Position numbers and translations under genes: made by a program. Of a stretch of DNA of 64,000 bases, positions 22,766-35,822 are shown piece by piece. The DNA comes from Stercorarius parasiticus. Lineage: Eukaryota > Chordata > Aves > Charadriiformes > Stercorariidae. The stretch lies in assembly GCA_013396915.1 (NCBI GenBank), contig VWZL01002042.1, positions 666,765-730,764 on the forward strand, in the 5' to 3' direction. The number at the start of each line of letters is the position of its first letter. The first letter of the stretch is position 1. The notes under the pieces were generated by a model. The model did not search any database. It was not told where the DNA came from and saw only the letters and a program-made list of their open reading frames with translations.

Positions 22766-25238
22766 ATGAGATTATACAAACTCCATCCTTGCCACATTCC
22801 TCTTACCTAAAAGGCTAAGCTTGATAGCAGGAGGGGTAGTGTAAAAGACCCCCAGAAGGGGGCGGGGGGCGGGAAAAGCCACCAGGCTTTTCTGTTTCTG
22901 GATTCCTGAGAAACGTGAGTATTTTTGGAGAGAAAACAGCAAGCAGAAACTATTGCTATGGTGCTGCCCGATTTTTGCAGCTGATGTGCTTACCAATATT
23001 TTATTCTTGCTGCTTTTATTCCACACGTTATGCGGTAACAGCAGTGGTTTGGGAACTTCGGTAATCTGTGTCTGTTTCTTTTCCCTCTAATGCTCTAGTT
23101 GCAGGGGGTTGGAGAGGTGATCTGGTTGTTCTTTTGTTGGTCTTCCAGCCCCGGCTGCTTTGCCTCCTTTTCCCTCCCCATACCAGTGGTCGTTCTGCTA
23201 CAGCTTCCAGCATCTGTGGTGGTGAGAGTTGAGCAGGGAGTTGTTTGTTTTGTTGAATAAAAGTGCCAACAGTGGCAATATGCTCCTGTACTCTCACGGG
23301 GAGGGTGAGGAATTGGGATACATCACCATGACAACATTCTCCTATATCCCAAATTCCTCAAAAGTCTGTGCCATCGGTGTATTACTAGCTGCTCCTGCAG
23401 CTGGCAAAAAAACCCAACCACCTTGCAGTTTCTATTGCTTTGTCATTAGCAGGGTAATTAACTGTGTTCTCATTGCCTTTACTTTGGTTTTGGCTGCTTT
23501 CATTTAATCCCCACTAAATCTTTCTTCCTACTACTGTTACATGTTTTGCTTGCTAGCCCTTCATAGGAAAAGCTTAGCTGTGGATGCTGGCAGCTGATCT
23601 GGAGATGTTTCTAGAGAGTGTTTCCAATGTATTTTGGTTATATTCCAACACGAAAAAGTCCTCTGTGTTTAGAGTTCCGTCATAGTTGCTAACAAGCAGA
23701 AAGAAGAACCGTGAAGCAAGCAATAACTGGGTGCGCCTGGTCCTGCTGCACCGTCAGTGTTACGTTCCTCTCTCCTTATCAAACTTTGACACTTGGAGCT
23801 GCTTTCGTGATGCGCGGTTGTTGCGGTGAGTCATGTGAAGCAGTTGGAGCCTCGGCAGTTTTACAGCACTGGCAAGCAGAACTCGAGTGTTATGATTAAA
23901 TCGTGACTTGGTAAAGCCTCCAGTCTGTCCCTGACTTGATATCACCTCTGGTGACTTCAGAATAAATGTGATCTAATTCGTTGGATTTGGAGGGCATCTC
24001 AGGGTAATGGGAAAGAGTTTTGGGAGGTAAAACTTGTTAGGATTTTTGCAAATCCATTAAATGTCCAAAGTGGGTAAGATTTCTGGTTTTCCCAGGCTTG
24101 CTTCCAGTATCATGCTTCAAGAGCAAAGTATCACAGCGTCATTAATGTGGGAGCTGGAACTGTGGTTCAATGTCCGTGAAGGTGCTTTGAGATTCTTGCT
24201 TGAATAGTCTGCAAAGACACATATTTAAAGGATCTTGAGGGGAAAAAAAAACCCCAAACACAAAACAAACACCCACACATCGACAAGTGCATCTAAACAC
24301 AAGGCTGACCTTTGGCTCAGCAAGTGTCTGATTCACTAACTGCTGGCAGGTGGGAGGGTAATTGGGAACACTGTTCTTCTGTTCTCTGCTTGTGTGCTTA
24401 TTTATGCATCTGCTTTTGAACATAGCTGGAGACGGGCAATGCAGACCTTTGATCTCAGCTAGCGCAAACGCTTCTATGTACTGGAGCTGATGTGCAGCTA
24501 AATCTGGACCCTACCAGCATGATGCACGCTCTGGAAGATGTCCTAGGGTGCATTCATCCTCCCTTCTCCCTGAATGTTAATAGCGTAGGAAATATGCATG
24601 GCTGGTTTTTTTTTTTTAAAAGGCCTCTTTCTCGTAACAAACTTGTCGGGGGTATTTTTCTCCCCTCCATGCTGTAAAAAGCATTGGGAAGTCAGATTTG
24701 TACTTGGTCATAAACGAAATTTAAGAAAATGCATAACTATATGGTTGCTATAGTTTTAAAACAAAATGAGAAAAATATTTACACTGCTAATTAGATACTG
24801 AAATAGATTCTCATAGTTACAGATGAACGATTTTCTTTATAAACTGTTTTGGAATGCACTGTTTTAATGATTTTCCACAGGTGAGCCGTTACTTACCCAT
24901 ACTTCAGGTCATATTCTCCAGGTTTTATTTTCTAGGACTTGGTTAATGATTCCATTGCTTGCAACAAATTAGAAATGAGTGATCCTTGCTTCTGGGTATA
25001 TGAAAAGAAGCAGCAAGTCACACAGAACAGACCTGGCTATGGGGAAGTGCTAGTTCAACCTGTCTGTGCACAAAAGAAGGGCAAATATGTTGCTACAGGA
25101 TAGAAAAAAAACCTGTCAGCCAGTTAAAGATTTCCAAGAGGTTCTTGGGCTCCAGGCTCAACTGAAGTGTATAAATTTCCAGGAGTTTCTGCTCTGTACC
25201 ATAGTTGTGTAACTGTAATGGGAAATTTTGCTAAAGAT
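22766..25238. other. intergenic sequence, no gene recognised
   Basis: Holds a G-rich run (about 22857-22875) and no recognisable coding or repeat family. Confidence 0.55.
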
Positions 25239-25825
25239 CATAGAATCGCCATAGAATCACAGAATGGTTTGGGTTGGAAGGGATCTTAAAGACCATCCAG
25301 TGCCACCCCCCTGCCCTGGGCAGGGACACCTCCCACCAGACCAGGTTGCTCCAAGCCCCGTCCAGTCTGGCCTTGAACCCCTCCAGGGATGGGGCAGCCA
25401 CAGCTTCTCTGGGCAACCTGGGCCAGGGGCTCACCCCCCTCACAGCAAAGAATTCCTTCCTGATATCTCATGTAAATCTACCCTTTTCCAGTTTGAAGCC
25501 ATTACCCCCCATCCTATCACTACGTGCCCTTGTAAAATGCCTCTCCAGCTTTCCTGTAGGCCCTTTAGGTACTGGAAAGCTGCTATAAGGTCTCCTTAGA
25601 GCCTTCTCTTCTCCAGGCTGAACAACCCCAACTCTCTCTGCCTGTCATCACAGGAGGGGTGCTCTTAACCCTCTGATCGTCTTCGTGGCCTCGTCTGGAC
25701 TCACTCCAACAGGTCCATGTCCTTCTTACATTGGGTGCTCCAGAGCTGGAGGCATTGCTCCAGGTGGGGTCTCACCAGAAGGGAGTGGAGCAGCAGAATC
25801 TCCTCCCTCGAGGAGATACTTAGCA
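25239..25825 (-). repeat. CR1 LINE fragment, antisense, about 590 bp
   Basis: Starts with catagaatc and catagaatcacagaatgg, then ttgggttggaagggatct. This is the classic reverse-complemented CR1 3' end. It is followed by the CR1 3' region with gggcaacctgggccagggg and ctccaggctgaacaacccca. It is the longest CR1 in the window. The open frames here (for example 25264-25599) are shadows of the repeat. Confidence 0.92.
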
Positions 25826-27837
25826 GAGGCAAGAACCTTGGAATAACACGGGTTATCTTCAGGAAGCAGCGCGCTGTGTGCCACAGGACTTGCCTGCACA
25901 CTTGACTGTGGCCCCTACCTTGACCTGGAGAATAAGCTGCCAGTAACCGGAACAGAAATGTTTGCCAAGGCACACAGCTCCTCTCTTCCTGGAAGACACA
26001 ATCCTAATTTGCATTATAAATTCTTGCTCACGTCTGCCTAAAACACTCCTCTTGATGCCTGCAAATGGAAGGACCTGTTTTTTCCAGGTTTTTTTGGTGC
26101 TTTTCTTGTAGGTAATGCTTAGTTATTTGGTGCTTGCAAAGATATGAAAAAACATGTGGTGACATTAAGGAATTCATGACAGAGTGGTTGGTGTAGATTG
26201 ATTGTTCGCAGTTTTATGGTTAGGAGGAAGCTGCCATTTCATTTTATAGTGCGACGTAGGAGATTGCCCTGGAGAGAATTAGATCTTTTCTTGCAATGCC
26301 TGTCCTGGGGGCAAGGGTGGAATTTCTGTGGTGGCGCTTTGCAAAGAGGCTTATTCTGATGTTGCCATGGAACTAGCCATCAGTGAAACCAATTACACAG
26401 GCTGGTTTAGAAACCGTATTTTGCTTTTAAAAAGGGAGGGGACGCCTGAGCCACCAGTAAAAACCTTGCAGTTAAGGCTGAGGGTATCGCTCACTTTTTA
26501 CCTACAGCATTCTGTTCTCTTCACGCACCGTAGAAATAAAAGAAGAGGGAAAGTGGTGTACGTGATGTAGCTGACTTTCCGAAGAAATCGCCTAAGAGCT
26601 GATTCCTGCTGCAGTGCAGTGCCTCGTGATTGTGTTACAGAAGCAGAATGAGTCCCCACTAACTGCTGCATTGCAGACCTGCACGGAGTGGTGGTGCCTG
26701 GTCTGTGTAGCACAGAATTGCTTGTGCTTCTTGAACTCTCACTGCAGAGAAAACCGAAGCAATCTACAGAGCAGGTGCAGAAGGAATCGTCTTGCCAGCC
26801 CCAAAGTTCAGCCACTTCTTGGGTGGAATATGGTAGCAGCTAAGACAAGCGCAGCAGCAGTGCTCTGGAAAAGCAGTGTCCTGGAAACTTAAAATAGAAA
26901 AGGTCACACTTAGCAATTTCTACTCGCTGTAGGCTGTTGTTTTCTTTTTTATATTGTCTTGAAAATAGTCTTCTACATAGATTGCTGCATGCCTTTTCTT
27001 TGTATTTTAATATGAAACAATTTTAGCATATATTCAACGGTGAAATTGCCATAGAGATATAATTAATTGCTTCTAGGAATTTGTAAATTGTCTTGAAGCT
27101 TGCTTTAATCGGAATTTGCTGCTGGCATCTTTGAAGAAACTTCATTTTAAATAATGGCAATGACAAGACTTATAATAATTGCTCCTGCGTGATTCTTGTG
27201 TGATTTACAAGACCTTGTTGTCCAGAAGGTGCCTCGAAAGAACCTGAGGCTTTCCTTCAAATCATACAATTCTTCAGACCTCCTTGGCTTCTGCACTGCG
27301 TGTCTTTGTGGCACAAAGGTACTGAAGTGCCTTAAGGCACCGGTGGGGCCATGGCTGTAAAGCTGTACAAGACAGAACCAGTTCAAAGAGTTTTTCCTGC
27401 CTAAAAAGATGGGAAAAAGAGGAGTCAAAACCCACTGGCAAATCCAGAAGGTGGATTAATTTTAACTTATTGTTGTTAACTGCTTTTTGATATTGGAGAA
27501 AAAGCAAACCTGTGGGCAAGGAGCGTGGTTTGGTGGCTGGAGACACGTTTCCTCGTATTTAGGCATGAAGGGCAGCGGGGAGAGATGCCAAACCACTTCT
27601 CGGGACAAAGCTCTGTTGCGCAATTGCCAGGGCCGGGGGGATGGAGGGCGGGCAGGAGAAGCTACAACAGAATCTGGAAGACCCAAAACCTGTGCTCATT
27701 TCAAGAAAAGTAATCACTTTTGTGATTACTCCACATGTAACCATTTTTGTCCAAAAAACCAACTAATTGTCAAACTAATCTGAGGTATTTGTAGAAACAG
27801 TCAGACTATATCTTGTCGAATCTAGTTAGTACTCATT
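25826..27837. other. intergenic sequence with a small perfect hairpin
   Basis: No gene recognised. AGTAATCAC (27709-27717), TTTT, GTGATTACT (27722-27730) forms a perfect 9-bp inverted repeat. Confidence 0.5.
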
Positions 27838-27990
27838 TTCAGGAGGAGTATACTTGAGGACACAGAAATTAACCACAAAGGGCCTCAGATTAGGAAAAAG
27901 CAACTTTGCAATACCTGTACTTTATTGTTTCTCTTTGGTTTTGTGCTGTCTTCTGAAGCGCCTAGTTCTGGCTACTCGGAGAGCAAACAT
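27838..27990 (+). repeat. local dispersed repeat, copy 1 (pair with 35211-35368)
   Basis: Shares an ordered series of words with 35211-35368: ttttcagga, attaggaaa, ggttttgtgc, gtcttctg, cgcctggttc-like and gagagcaaac. Spacing is closely similar and there are many substitutions. I do not recognise the family. Confidence 0.6.
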
Positions 27991-30900
27991 GGGAGTGTTT
28001 AGGTTGCGGGTTTGATTTCGTTGTGCGGCTTCTGTTCACCTGACAGCATTTGGAGTCTCGCAGCCTGCAAAAGAAACAGATATGTCTTTTTTTTTTTTTT
28101 TTCCTTTCCTCATTTTCGAAAGGATGAGCGTTTCTTTGCTGCTTTCAGAATTGCAGATCTTTTGATCTGTGATTGACGGGGCGGGGGGGGAAGTTATTTA
28201 AATATCTTTTATTTTCATTAAATGGTAGAGTTCTCATAGGGCAGTAAGTATTATGCTGGCCTTCCACCTCTGTGACTGAACGTTCTTTCTAGGCCGGGCC
28301 AGTAAACCATTCCAGCAAGTGGGTCACAGGCGGCAAATAATCTGTTAGAAGAAAAGTCTGTCTTGTGTTGGCAGGTGAAATTCTGCAATGGTCTAGATCA
28401 AACTAATCGACCAATTAATGTTTCCTTCCCTTATCGGTAGCGCTAAGTTCCTTTGGAGGAAGATGCCCGGTCTGCGTTTTGAAACGCGGTTTCGTCATGG
28501 CGAGGACTTGATTGTGTATTGATTGCAGACTGAAAAAGTTGGAAGCCCGATATATGGATTTCAGGGCTACATTGTGCAGGCTCGGAAAAAATCCAGCAGG
28601 TGTTGCTTTCCCCTCTGCCCCCAGTAATTGCTCTCCACGTGGATGCTGCAGAGAGGAGCCACTGCAAGAGCTTCCTCTGTATTCAGCCAAGGGGGTGGTT
28701 TTCTTGTTCTCCTCCTGTGCTGCTTCCAGTTGGCCGGTTTTTGAACAGCGCAATGTGTCGTGCAGCTCATATTACTAGAAAATACCCGGGTAGAAAATGA
28801 AAAAGCGCACACCAGGCCAAAAGCAAGACGTGTTTCGGCATCTCTGTGCGTGGGTGAAAGGGGCAAACGCCTGCTGCCGCCTGGCAGGAGGCCAAGGAAA
28901 AAAAGCTCAGAGAGAAACATGAGGAAAATCTGTTGTTACCACAAATAAAAAGGAGCAGAACCTGATTTCTTCCGGTAGCTCTGCCTGGAAGCAATCCAAG
29001 TTTCACCAGGAGCGTTACAACGGCAGCTTGTTCATTCTTCTTCGTTCCCTCTCATAGCAGCTTCTCCCTTTGCCAAAGGCCATGTGGCATCAGAAAGGTT
29101 GTCTGACTTGCCCAGAGCAGATTTTCTTGGCTGCTTCTCATGTTTTCCTCTCTGTAGAAACTTTGTCCGCTATCTTGCAGCTGCGAGGGTTTTCTGCTTC
29201 CCCTTCAAAAGGGGTTTGTCCGGGCTGTTCCAGAAGGGCTGTGTTTGCTATTTATTTCTCCATCGATACTGCCCTCCACCTTCTCTACCTGCGGCGAGCT
29301 GCTCTGCCAGGCTCGCTGCAGGGGCACCACAGTGTGGTATGAGGGATTGTGAAAATTTGATGCTTTACTTTGAAAATATCCGTGAGATTCTTGGAAAAAG
29401 CACCTGCAGCATAGGCAACGGGGCACCTCCTTTCTAAAAGCTGTGGCCGTCTTTGTCTTTCTCTCTGGCTCCGCAAACTTAAAGCAAATGAAAGTAATGA
29501 GCTGCAGAAAGGGGTTCCTGGAATGTGGAGTTTGATGTAAATTTGGAAAAAGGGCTTTGGAGAAGCAGAACCTCTTGCTGCAGCCCTAATTCACCAGGTC
29601 CACGGGTGAGACTGGAGCACTTGGTGATCTTAGGATGCGTTTAATGTATGTTGTTCGACATCTGCCTGAATTCTGCCTGCCTTGTTTGAGGTCTGTGCTT
29701 CTTGTGAAAGAGTTCCCATGAATCTGTAGCAAAACTTGATTACGTAGCGGGGAAAATAGGTTTCGGCTGACAACCTCCCTTCCCTTTTAAAGGTGAACTC
29801 GATCTTGAGAGACAGTCAAGAGCCCATCTCAGTTCCTGTGTTTCACTTCTTTTTCTGCTTTTCTTGTTGTTTCTGGAGGTTCAGACAATTGGAGAACGTG
29901 CCTTCCCTGCGCTGATGGCAACAGCCTGGCTGTCCGCAGAGTTTTCCCCTGGGAGGTTGCTGGATAAGTCATTGTCTGCTCTTTCCCTGCTCCTGTTTCC
30001 GTGCCTTCCCCTTATCACCCAGTTTGGCCTCTTGTGGGACCCTTTACGCGCGGTTCCTCTGGTTTGCCGTCAGATCTTCCCAAAAGGAAGCATGCTGTTG
30101 CCAAAACAGAACAGCCTGAATCTCAGAGAAGCAAAATAGTTTAAAAAGAGCTGAATCCAGCCCGAACCAGTGAATTTGGAGGCTGTCCTCCCTTGTCACG
30201 CATTCACCTGTCTTTGCAGATAAACTATTGGAAAAAAACTTGTGGCATGGAAGTGGCTGGGGGACAAATTAGTGCTGATGATGGAAAAGACGCTTTCTCC
30301 CTTGAATCCCGGGTACTAAAGTGCTGTTGCTCTGCTCGGCGATACTCCAGCTTCATCTCTCCGGAGAAGCAGCTGATCTGCCGCCATGAGCTTGCTCTCG
30401 GCAGCCTTCGCGCAGCACAGTTGAGGCAGGGAACGGTGTCGGCGTCTGTTCCCCGTCCTGGGAATGGCAGCGTGTCTGTGAAGTCAGGAAGGGCGAGGAG
30501 TGCACATCACAAGGGAGGGAGGATTACCCCGTTAGCAGCCTTGAATTCAGGCTGGTTTCCAACAGCCGGAGGAAAGCCGGCGTTACGCCGGGTGTGATAG
30601 CTGGGCTGTTCCTGTGTTGGCGCTGTCTGCAAGGCCTCTGGCAGTGTTTCGTCTGACCAGGGAGTGTCTAAGAGGCGTTTTTGACCTTCAAGGAGAAATT
30701 ATCTGTCTCTGAGGAGCAGCCTCTGCTATAGAGCCAGTTATTCCAGTACTGAACATCTGGAAAAGGCATTGCGTTTTTCGGTGTATAGCTTGAAGTTGCT
30801 GTATAAATCCAACTTTCCAAACATCTCAGTCTGGTTTGCAGAAATCATTGTCCGCCTTCAGAGGTTTGGGGTTTTTGTTTTAACGTGAGGCGTTAAGTTC

Positions 30901-33280
30901 CTGTGAAAAGCTTGTAGTTCCTCCCTGGTCCCAAAAGATTGTGTTCTGCGGTGGGTTTTCTGGTGGGCGCTGTGTATGTGTGTTGAAGTTTGTGTTTAGT
31001 GTTGCTGTGGCAACCTCTGAAGCTTTGAATAGCTGCTCTCATCCTCGGGCAGACGTTTTGGTTTCTTGTGATGCTTTTCGTTTACTCCCGGTGGCGGTTT
31101 TACCTGACAGCAGGGGCGAATTTGGCAAATAATGACCATTTGGAAAGTTTTCTGAGGGGGGGGAGCTGGGGACGTGCAATTGCTTTAGGGATCGCATCAA
31201 GCGGTGGCACTGACATTTCAAAAATGGGATTCATGGTTTAACGGCCACGGATAGTGACTGGATTTTGTTGTCCTAAGGATGAGATGCGTAAGCAGGTAGG
31301 TGAGAGGGATGGTTAATATGTGCTGAAGGGTGCAGACAGTGAGCAGGCAGGCAATATATTCCTATCCCGGAGGATGCTGGGCTGTAGCTAGGAGTGCATG
31401 AGCTCTCCTTGGGCATAAGGGATAGAGAAAGTGAAAAACATGCACAAGACAACCGGATTTTCCCTTTTTCTCCTTCATGATGTCAGATACCAGCTTTCAA
31501 GTGGATCTTTTCAAGAGTGTTTTTTTATTGATAATTTAACTTTCATCTTCACCTTTCTCATATAATGAATAAAAACGATAAAACAAGCCCTTATGTGACC
31601 CACTTAACGACATGGTAGCGATTTAAATTCCTTCACGTAGTAAAACTTCGGGTAGGGAAAGGTTTACATTTGATCTCCAACTGTTCTTGGAGCCTTATGT
31701 TTGACAGCGCCGTGTGCCTGGGAACGCAGTATAAAATCTTGTTTGTCCCTTTGTGTGCTGTGTTAAGGAGCCGTGTAAATGGGTCTTTGGGGGATCTCCT
31801 GGGCCTCAGCCCTGGGTAACTTCCCCAACAAAAAGGGACTTTACGCCTGTTTGAGTGAGCCACCTTCTAAAATTAGAAGTTACTTAGCGTGCGGTGGGTG
31901 TCACCAAACAACAACTTCCTTTAAAGCCTCTGTAAATGCACCGGTTTCGGTGTGAAGCCATAGGAATGGCTCGATTCCACGTGCAGAATCTATGGGCGCT
32001 GTAACGTTTTTATTTTGGAAATAGAACTTAAGTTTCAAGTGCTATCAGAATTACTTGGGTAATGTGAGCTTCTGAATCAGCTCGGTGCTTACGTGCTTTA
32101 TTTCTCTTCCTCTCGCAGCCCTGCAGACCTGAATATTCCTGGGACAGGAGGATTGTTATGGACCCAGAATGACTTCCATAAAATAAAAAGTGGCCTTCAA
32201 CTTTTCTAAGAGAGCAGTGTGTTCTGCGGCATTCAGTATTGCACCAGATAAGTGGCGTGGGAGAACTAGTAAAGGTGATGGGGAAACGGTCACTCCCAAG
32301 ATATTATTTTTTCTTGAAGATTTACTGATTTTTTTTTTTTTTGCCATGTAAAATGAATATTTGATAAAGGTGGTGTGTTTTAAGTTCCATGTGTAGTAGC
32401 CATTGTCTTGCTTAACCACTGTCATGAACTTTTAGCTCTAGTTGATGTTTGGCAAATACAGTGGGGGCATTTTGGAATCCTTCAGTGTTCCTTCATTTTT
32501 TTTTTCGTGATTAATAAATACAACCGCCTGAAGGCAAACCTTCTTTCTGCATCCTGTTTTCCCTTTTTCACTTGGGTGTTCTGGAAGGTGTCCCCTGGTC
32601 CTCCTTAGCCAGACTATTGAGCCCTTCCTGTTTCAGTGACACTAATATTGTCTTGTTTCCATGATTTTGCCAGGATAAGATGGTGCTACCATTTTCATCT
32701 AGCTGGGATTTCACATGAAGCTTCAGGGATCCAGCCTAGTTATAGCGCGGCTGAACGCATCCAGTGCATAAATGTCTTCGAAAATTATTTTTCTCACCTT
32801 TTTTTTTTTTTCTTTTCAAGCGATAGTCTTGAGGCCGCTACTGTCTCTTTTTAATTCAAAAGTTTTCTGCTTGATGTTATTTCTACTCATGATTTCGCTG
32901 GGGTCTGTAACTGCTGCGAGAGCTGGTGTGATCACGGCAGGGATGGGCTTGAGCACCTTGTCGGAAAGTTGTTGAGAAAAAGGACTTGCAGCTCGTTTTT
33001 CCTAAATTCAGTTTCCTTTACCTGGATTAAAGGTTCTTAGAAATTGGAGGCTTCTGGAATTAGCTATCAAAAAATAGTTTAAGCATGTTATTTGTGGCAG
33101 GACCCCTCAGTAAGAATTTGTCGGAGTGTATCTGCCAGAGGGTAAGACGCAGCCTTTCTCGGAGTCAGTCCAATAACTTGCAGTATTTACGAACTGAACA
33201 GGAACGTGTCGGCGCAGCGCTGTGAAAGGGCGTCTTTTTAGTTCTTCAGAGCTGCTGCTGACGTACGAGCTCATTCACAG
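27991..33280. other. intergenic sequence, CpG-richer patch at about 30300-30600
   Basis: Base composition rises in GC between about 28.4 and 31.2 kb. Around 30330-30600 I count close to twenty CpGs in about 300 bp, unlike the surroundings. An open frame of 134 codons (30193-30597, plus) overlaps it but has no recognisable domain. I do not call a gene. Confidence 0.4.
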
Positions 33281-33465
33281 AGAGAGTGGCCAGACGCTGG
33301 AATAGGCTGCCCGGGGCGGTGGTGGAGTCACCATCCCTGAATGTGTTTAAGAGTCGTTTAGATGCGGTGTTGGGGGATATGGCGTAGGGCAGAACCGTGT
33401 AGAGTGGGGCTGATGGTTGGACTCGATGATCCCGAGGGTCATTTCCAACCTAAATGATTCTATGC
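33281..33465 (+). repeat. CR1 LINE 3' fragment, sense
   Basis: ctggaataggctgcccgggg, then ggtggagtcaccatccctga and ggttggactcgatgatc, ending in aacctaaatgattctatg. This is a typical CR1 3' end. Confidence 0.9.
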
Positions 33466-33911
33466 TCTGGAAACAGAGATACCAAAAGGGCCCTACAAAG
33501 TGCAGCAGTAGGTGGGACAGGATGAATTGCAAGTTTAGAACAGCAGCTTCGTGGATGCTTTGGGCTGGCTCTCAAGCAAAGGCTTAGCTCAGCGTCCGTA
33601 ATGTGCGGGTTATTTCTTCGTTCTGATTTCTTTCTACTGCAGTTGCTCTTCACCAGACAGCCAAAAGTTGTTTAAAACGGAAGAGACATTGTACATTTCC
33701 TTCTCTAAAAACAAGCAGCGCTAATGCAAAAGAAAACAAACTTCTCTCTCTGGTAGGAGGGATTTTTTCATCTCAGCCCTTCCCCTTTCTGGTATCTTTA
33801 GAAATGTCTCTCAGCCAGCAGTTCCTCAAGCTTTTTGAGGAAACTTTGAGTGAAGAGGATTTTTCTTTTACATTTGTTAGAGTATGAAATTACTTAAATT
33901 ATTATAGTTGG

Positions 33912-34035
33912 CATTTCTGAGGTCTGTCGATGCAAACAAGCCGAACAGTTCAAAAAAGGAGAGCGCGCTGCTGGCAGACGCTGGGCTCTCTGTAACCTTC
34001 TTCCCCTTCGGTAAAGGTTTACTTGGTAAGATCAC
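33912..34035 (+). repeat. local repeat, copy 1 (pair with 34645-34755)
   Basis: Shares tctgaggtctgtcgatgcaa, acagttcaaaaa, gctggca, aaggtttacttg and nearby words with 34645-34755 in the same order and orientation. Confidence 0.65.
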
Positions 34036-34264
34036 GTGCTGCTCTGGTTTCTTCGTCACCCGCAGCCACTGCCCTGTGTCTCTGCCATTACCCCACCTAG
34101 GGAATGACGGAATAAACATCCTGGTCTTTGCAGAGTCAAATAAAATCGTTAAATGCAGTGCTGTGGGTGACTTGTAGAAAGGCACAAAACTGCCAGATGC
34201 TTTAAAGAAAGAATACGAAGACTTGAGGAGAAGCCATAGCAATGGCGTGAATTCTAAACAAAGT

Positions 34265-34329
34265 NNNNNNNNNNNNNNNNNNNNNNNNNNNNNNNNNNNN
34301 NNNNNNNNNNNNNNNNNNNNNNNNNNNNN
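34265..34329. other. assembly gap (65 N)
   Basis: Sixty-five Ns between aaacaaagt and aatgggaacgg. It lies between the two copies of the local repeat. Confidence 0.95.
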
Positions 34330-34644
34330 AATGGGAACGGCTGGAGAAAAGAAACACACAAACGTTTAGATTTTTTTTAAAAAGGGGCTTCTACTAAAAC
34401 AACAAAAGTGTAAAACCGACGCCCTTTTGTATTGCTTTGTTCAGGATTCTGAAACTTGGTGTTCGTTTAATCTGACTGACTTATTCACAGGAGGAACAAT
34501 TTTGTAGCTACTTTCCCAAGTACCTGGGAAATGACAACGTTACTATCAATAATACGTGATAAATGCATAGATAATCTTAACAATTAAAGGCAGCCACTTC
34601 AGATGACTTAAAAAGCAAGTAAGTAAACTGTGTATTTGGTACTT

Positions 34645-34755
34645 CTGGGGTCCGTCAATGCAAACAGTTCAAAAAGGAAAAGGTGATGCTGGCAAAATAC
34701 TGGCTACGTATCATTTTTTTCCCCATTAGTAAAAGTTTACTTGATAAAACTTGTT
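34645..34755 (+). repeat. local repeat, copy 2
   Basis: tctggggtccgtcaatgcaa, acagttcaaaaagga, gatgctggca and aaagtttacttgataa correspond to 33912-34035. The copies are clearly diverged, so this is not an assembly artefact. Confidence 0.65.
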
Positions 34756-35210
34756 TTCAACATTTCTTTGCCAGAAGCGTACTCTGAGTGGGGAGCTTGA
34801 AGGCAATGTTGATGCATTCCTAAATTACTTGATTTTTTCCTTTGCATTGGGCAGGGATTCTTGAGACTGCTTCCTCCCTGCAAAGAAAAGAAGTCTCCAA
34901 AGGGATGCTATAGAAAGGATCAGCACTAGAAGCAGGGACTACATGGGATAAATCCTGCAACTGGGAATTGCTAAGGCAGTGAAGGCCTGTGACCCCTTTT
35001 GGCTTTCGCCACTTTCTGAATTTCTTGTCAGTGTGAGCAATTGGACGGAGACGTGGGACCTTATTAGGAGAACTTCTTCCTGGCTGCCCAAGTCTCTAAT
35101 ATTGTTTTCCGATTCCCAAAGGCAGCTACCACTGACAAGGACTTCAGCTCAACCCAGGGATCACAGTTTTGGGGAGAAAACTGGAACTGCGGACTCTAAC
35201 TAGCGCTTGT

Positions 35211-35368
35211 TTTCAGGAGTGGTACACCTGAGGGTGTAAATTAAGCACAAACAGCCTGGGATTAGGAAACAGCATCTTTGTGATACAGGTATTGTGTTGG
35301 TTTTGGTGGTGATTGGTTTTGTGCCGTCTTCTGTATCGCCTGGTTCCTGGCCATTGTGAGAGCAAACG
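35211..35368 (+). repeat. local dispersed repeat, copy 2
   Basis: Diverged relative of 27838-27990, in the same orientation about 7.4 kb away. It sits just beyond the predicted ZC3H12B 3' end. Confidence 0.6.
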
Positions 35369-35741
35369 TGGTAAGGGTGAGAAGAGAGAGATGATCTGCG
35401 GGTATCATTTTCCTTTCCTTCGCTTTGCTTCCCCCAAGTTAAAGCCGTTTGAGTCAAAGCCAACGGTACTAAATGACGTCGTATCACCTGCCCCGTAGTA
35501 CGGGAAATGACAAAGTGAAACTCTCGTCCTGTTCTTCACAGATTTAAGCACAGATGGAAAATCTGAGCATTATGTCTGATTTCAGAATCTGGGTATTTTT
35601 CAGTAAAATCAGCTAAAAATACTGCGAAATAATTTGGACAGACGACAAGAGTTGTTTTGGACAAAAGAGCTTTTGGGGGCTCTCGCCTAACGCGGGTTAC
35701 AAAATCAAAAGCCAGAAACAAATACTCCAATGGCTCTCAGT

Positions 35742-35747
35742 TTTATT
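35742..35747 (-). terminator. ZC3H12B: candidate distal poly(A) signal of ZC3H12B
   Basis: AATAAA on the minus strand near the edge between the AT-rich UTR-like region and the repeat-bearing intergenic DNA. It would close transcripts coming from the 40374 stop. Confidence 0.5.
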
Positions 35748-35822
35748 AAATAAGCACTTTTTAAATATATATAAAGTATAACATGTTTCATATTATTAAA
35801 TAATTGTGCAAACCTTTTACAC

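Noticed and set aside
22857..22875. G-run cluster as a G-quadruplex
   Set aside because: Only three separate G runs are clear, so the canonical four-run pattern is not met without splitting a run.
25264..25973. Open frames around 25.3-25.9 kb on both strands
   Set aside because: They mostly lie in an antisense CR1 fragment and do not encode recognisable CR1 protein.
28415..29476. Cluster of overlapping open frames on both strands
   Set aside because: The region is GC-richer, which lengthens chance frames. No domains, and no consistent exon structure.
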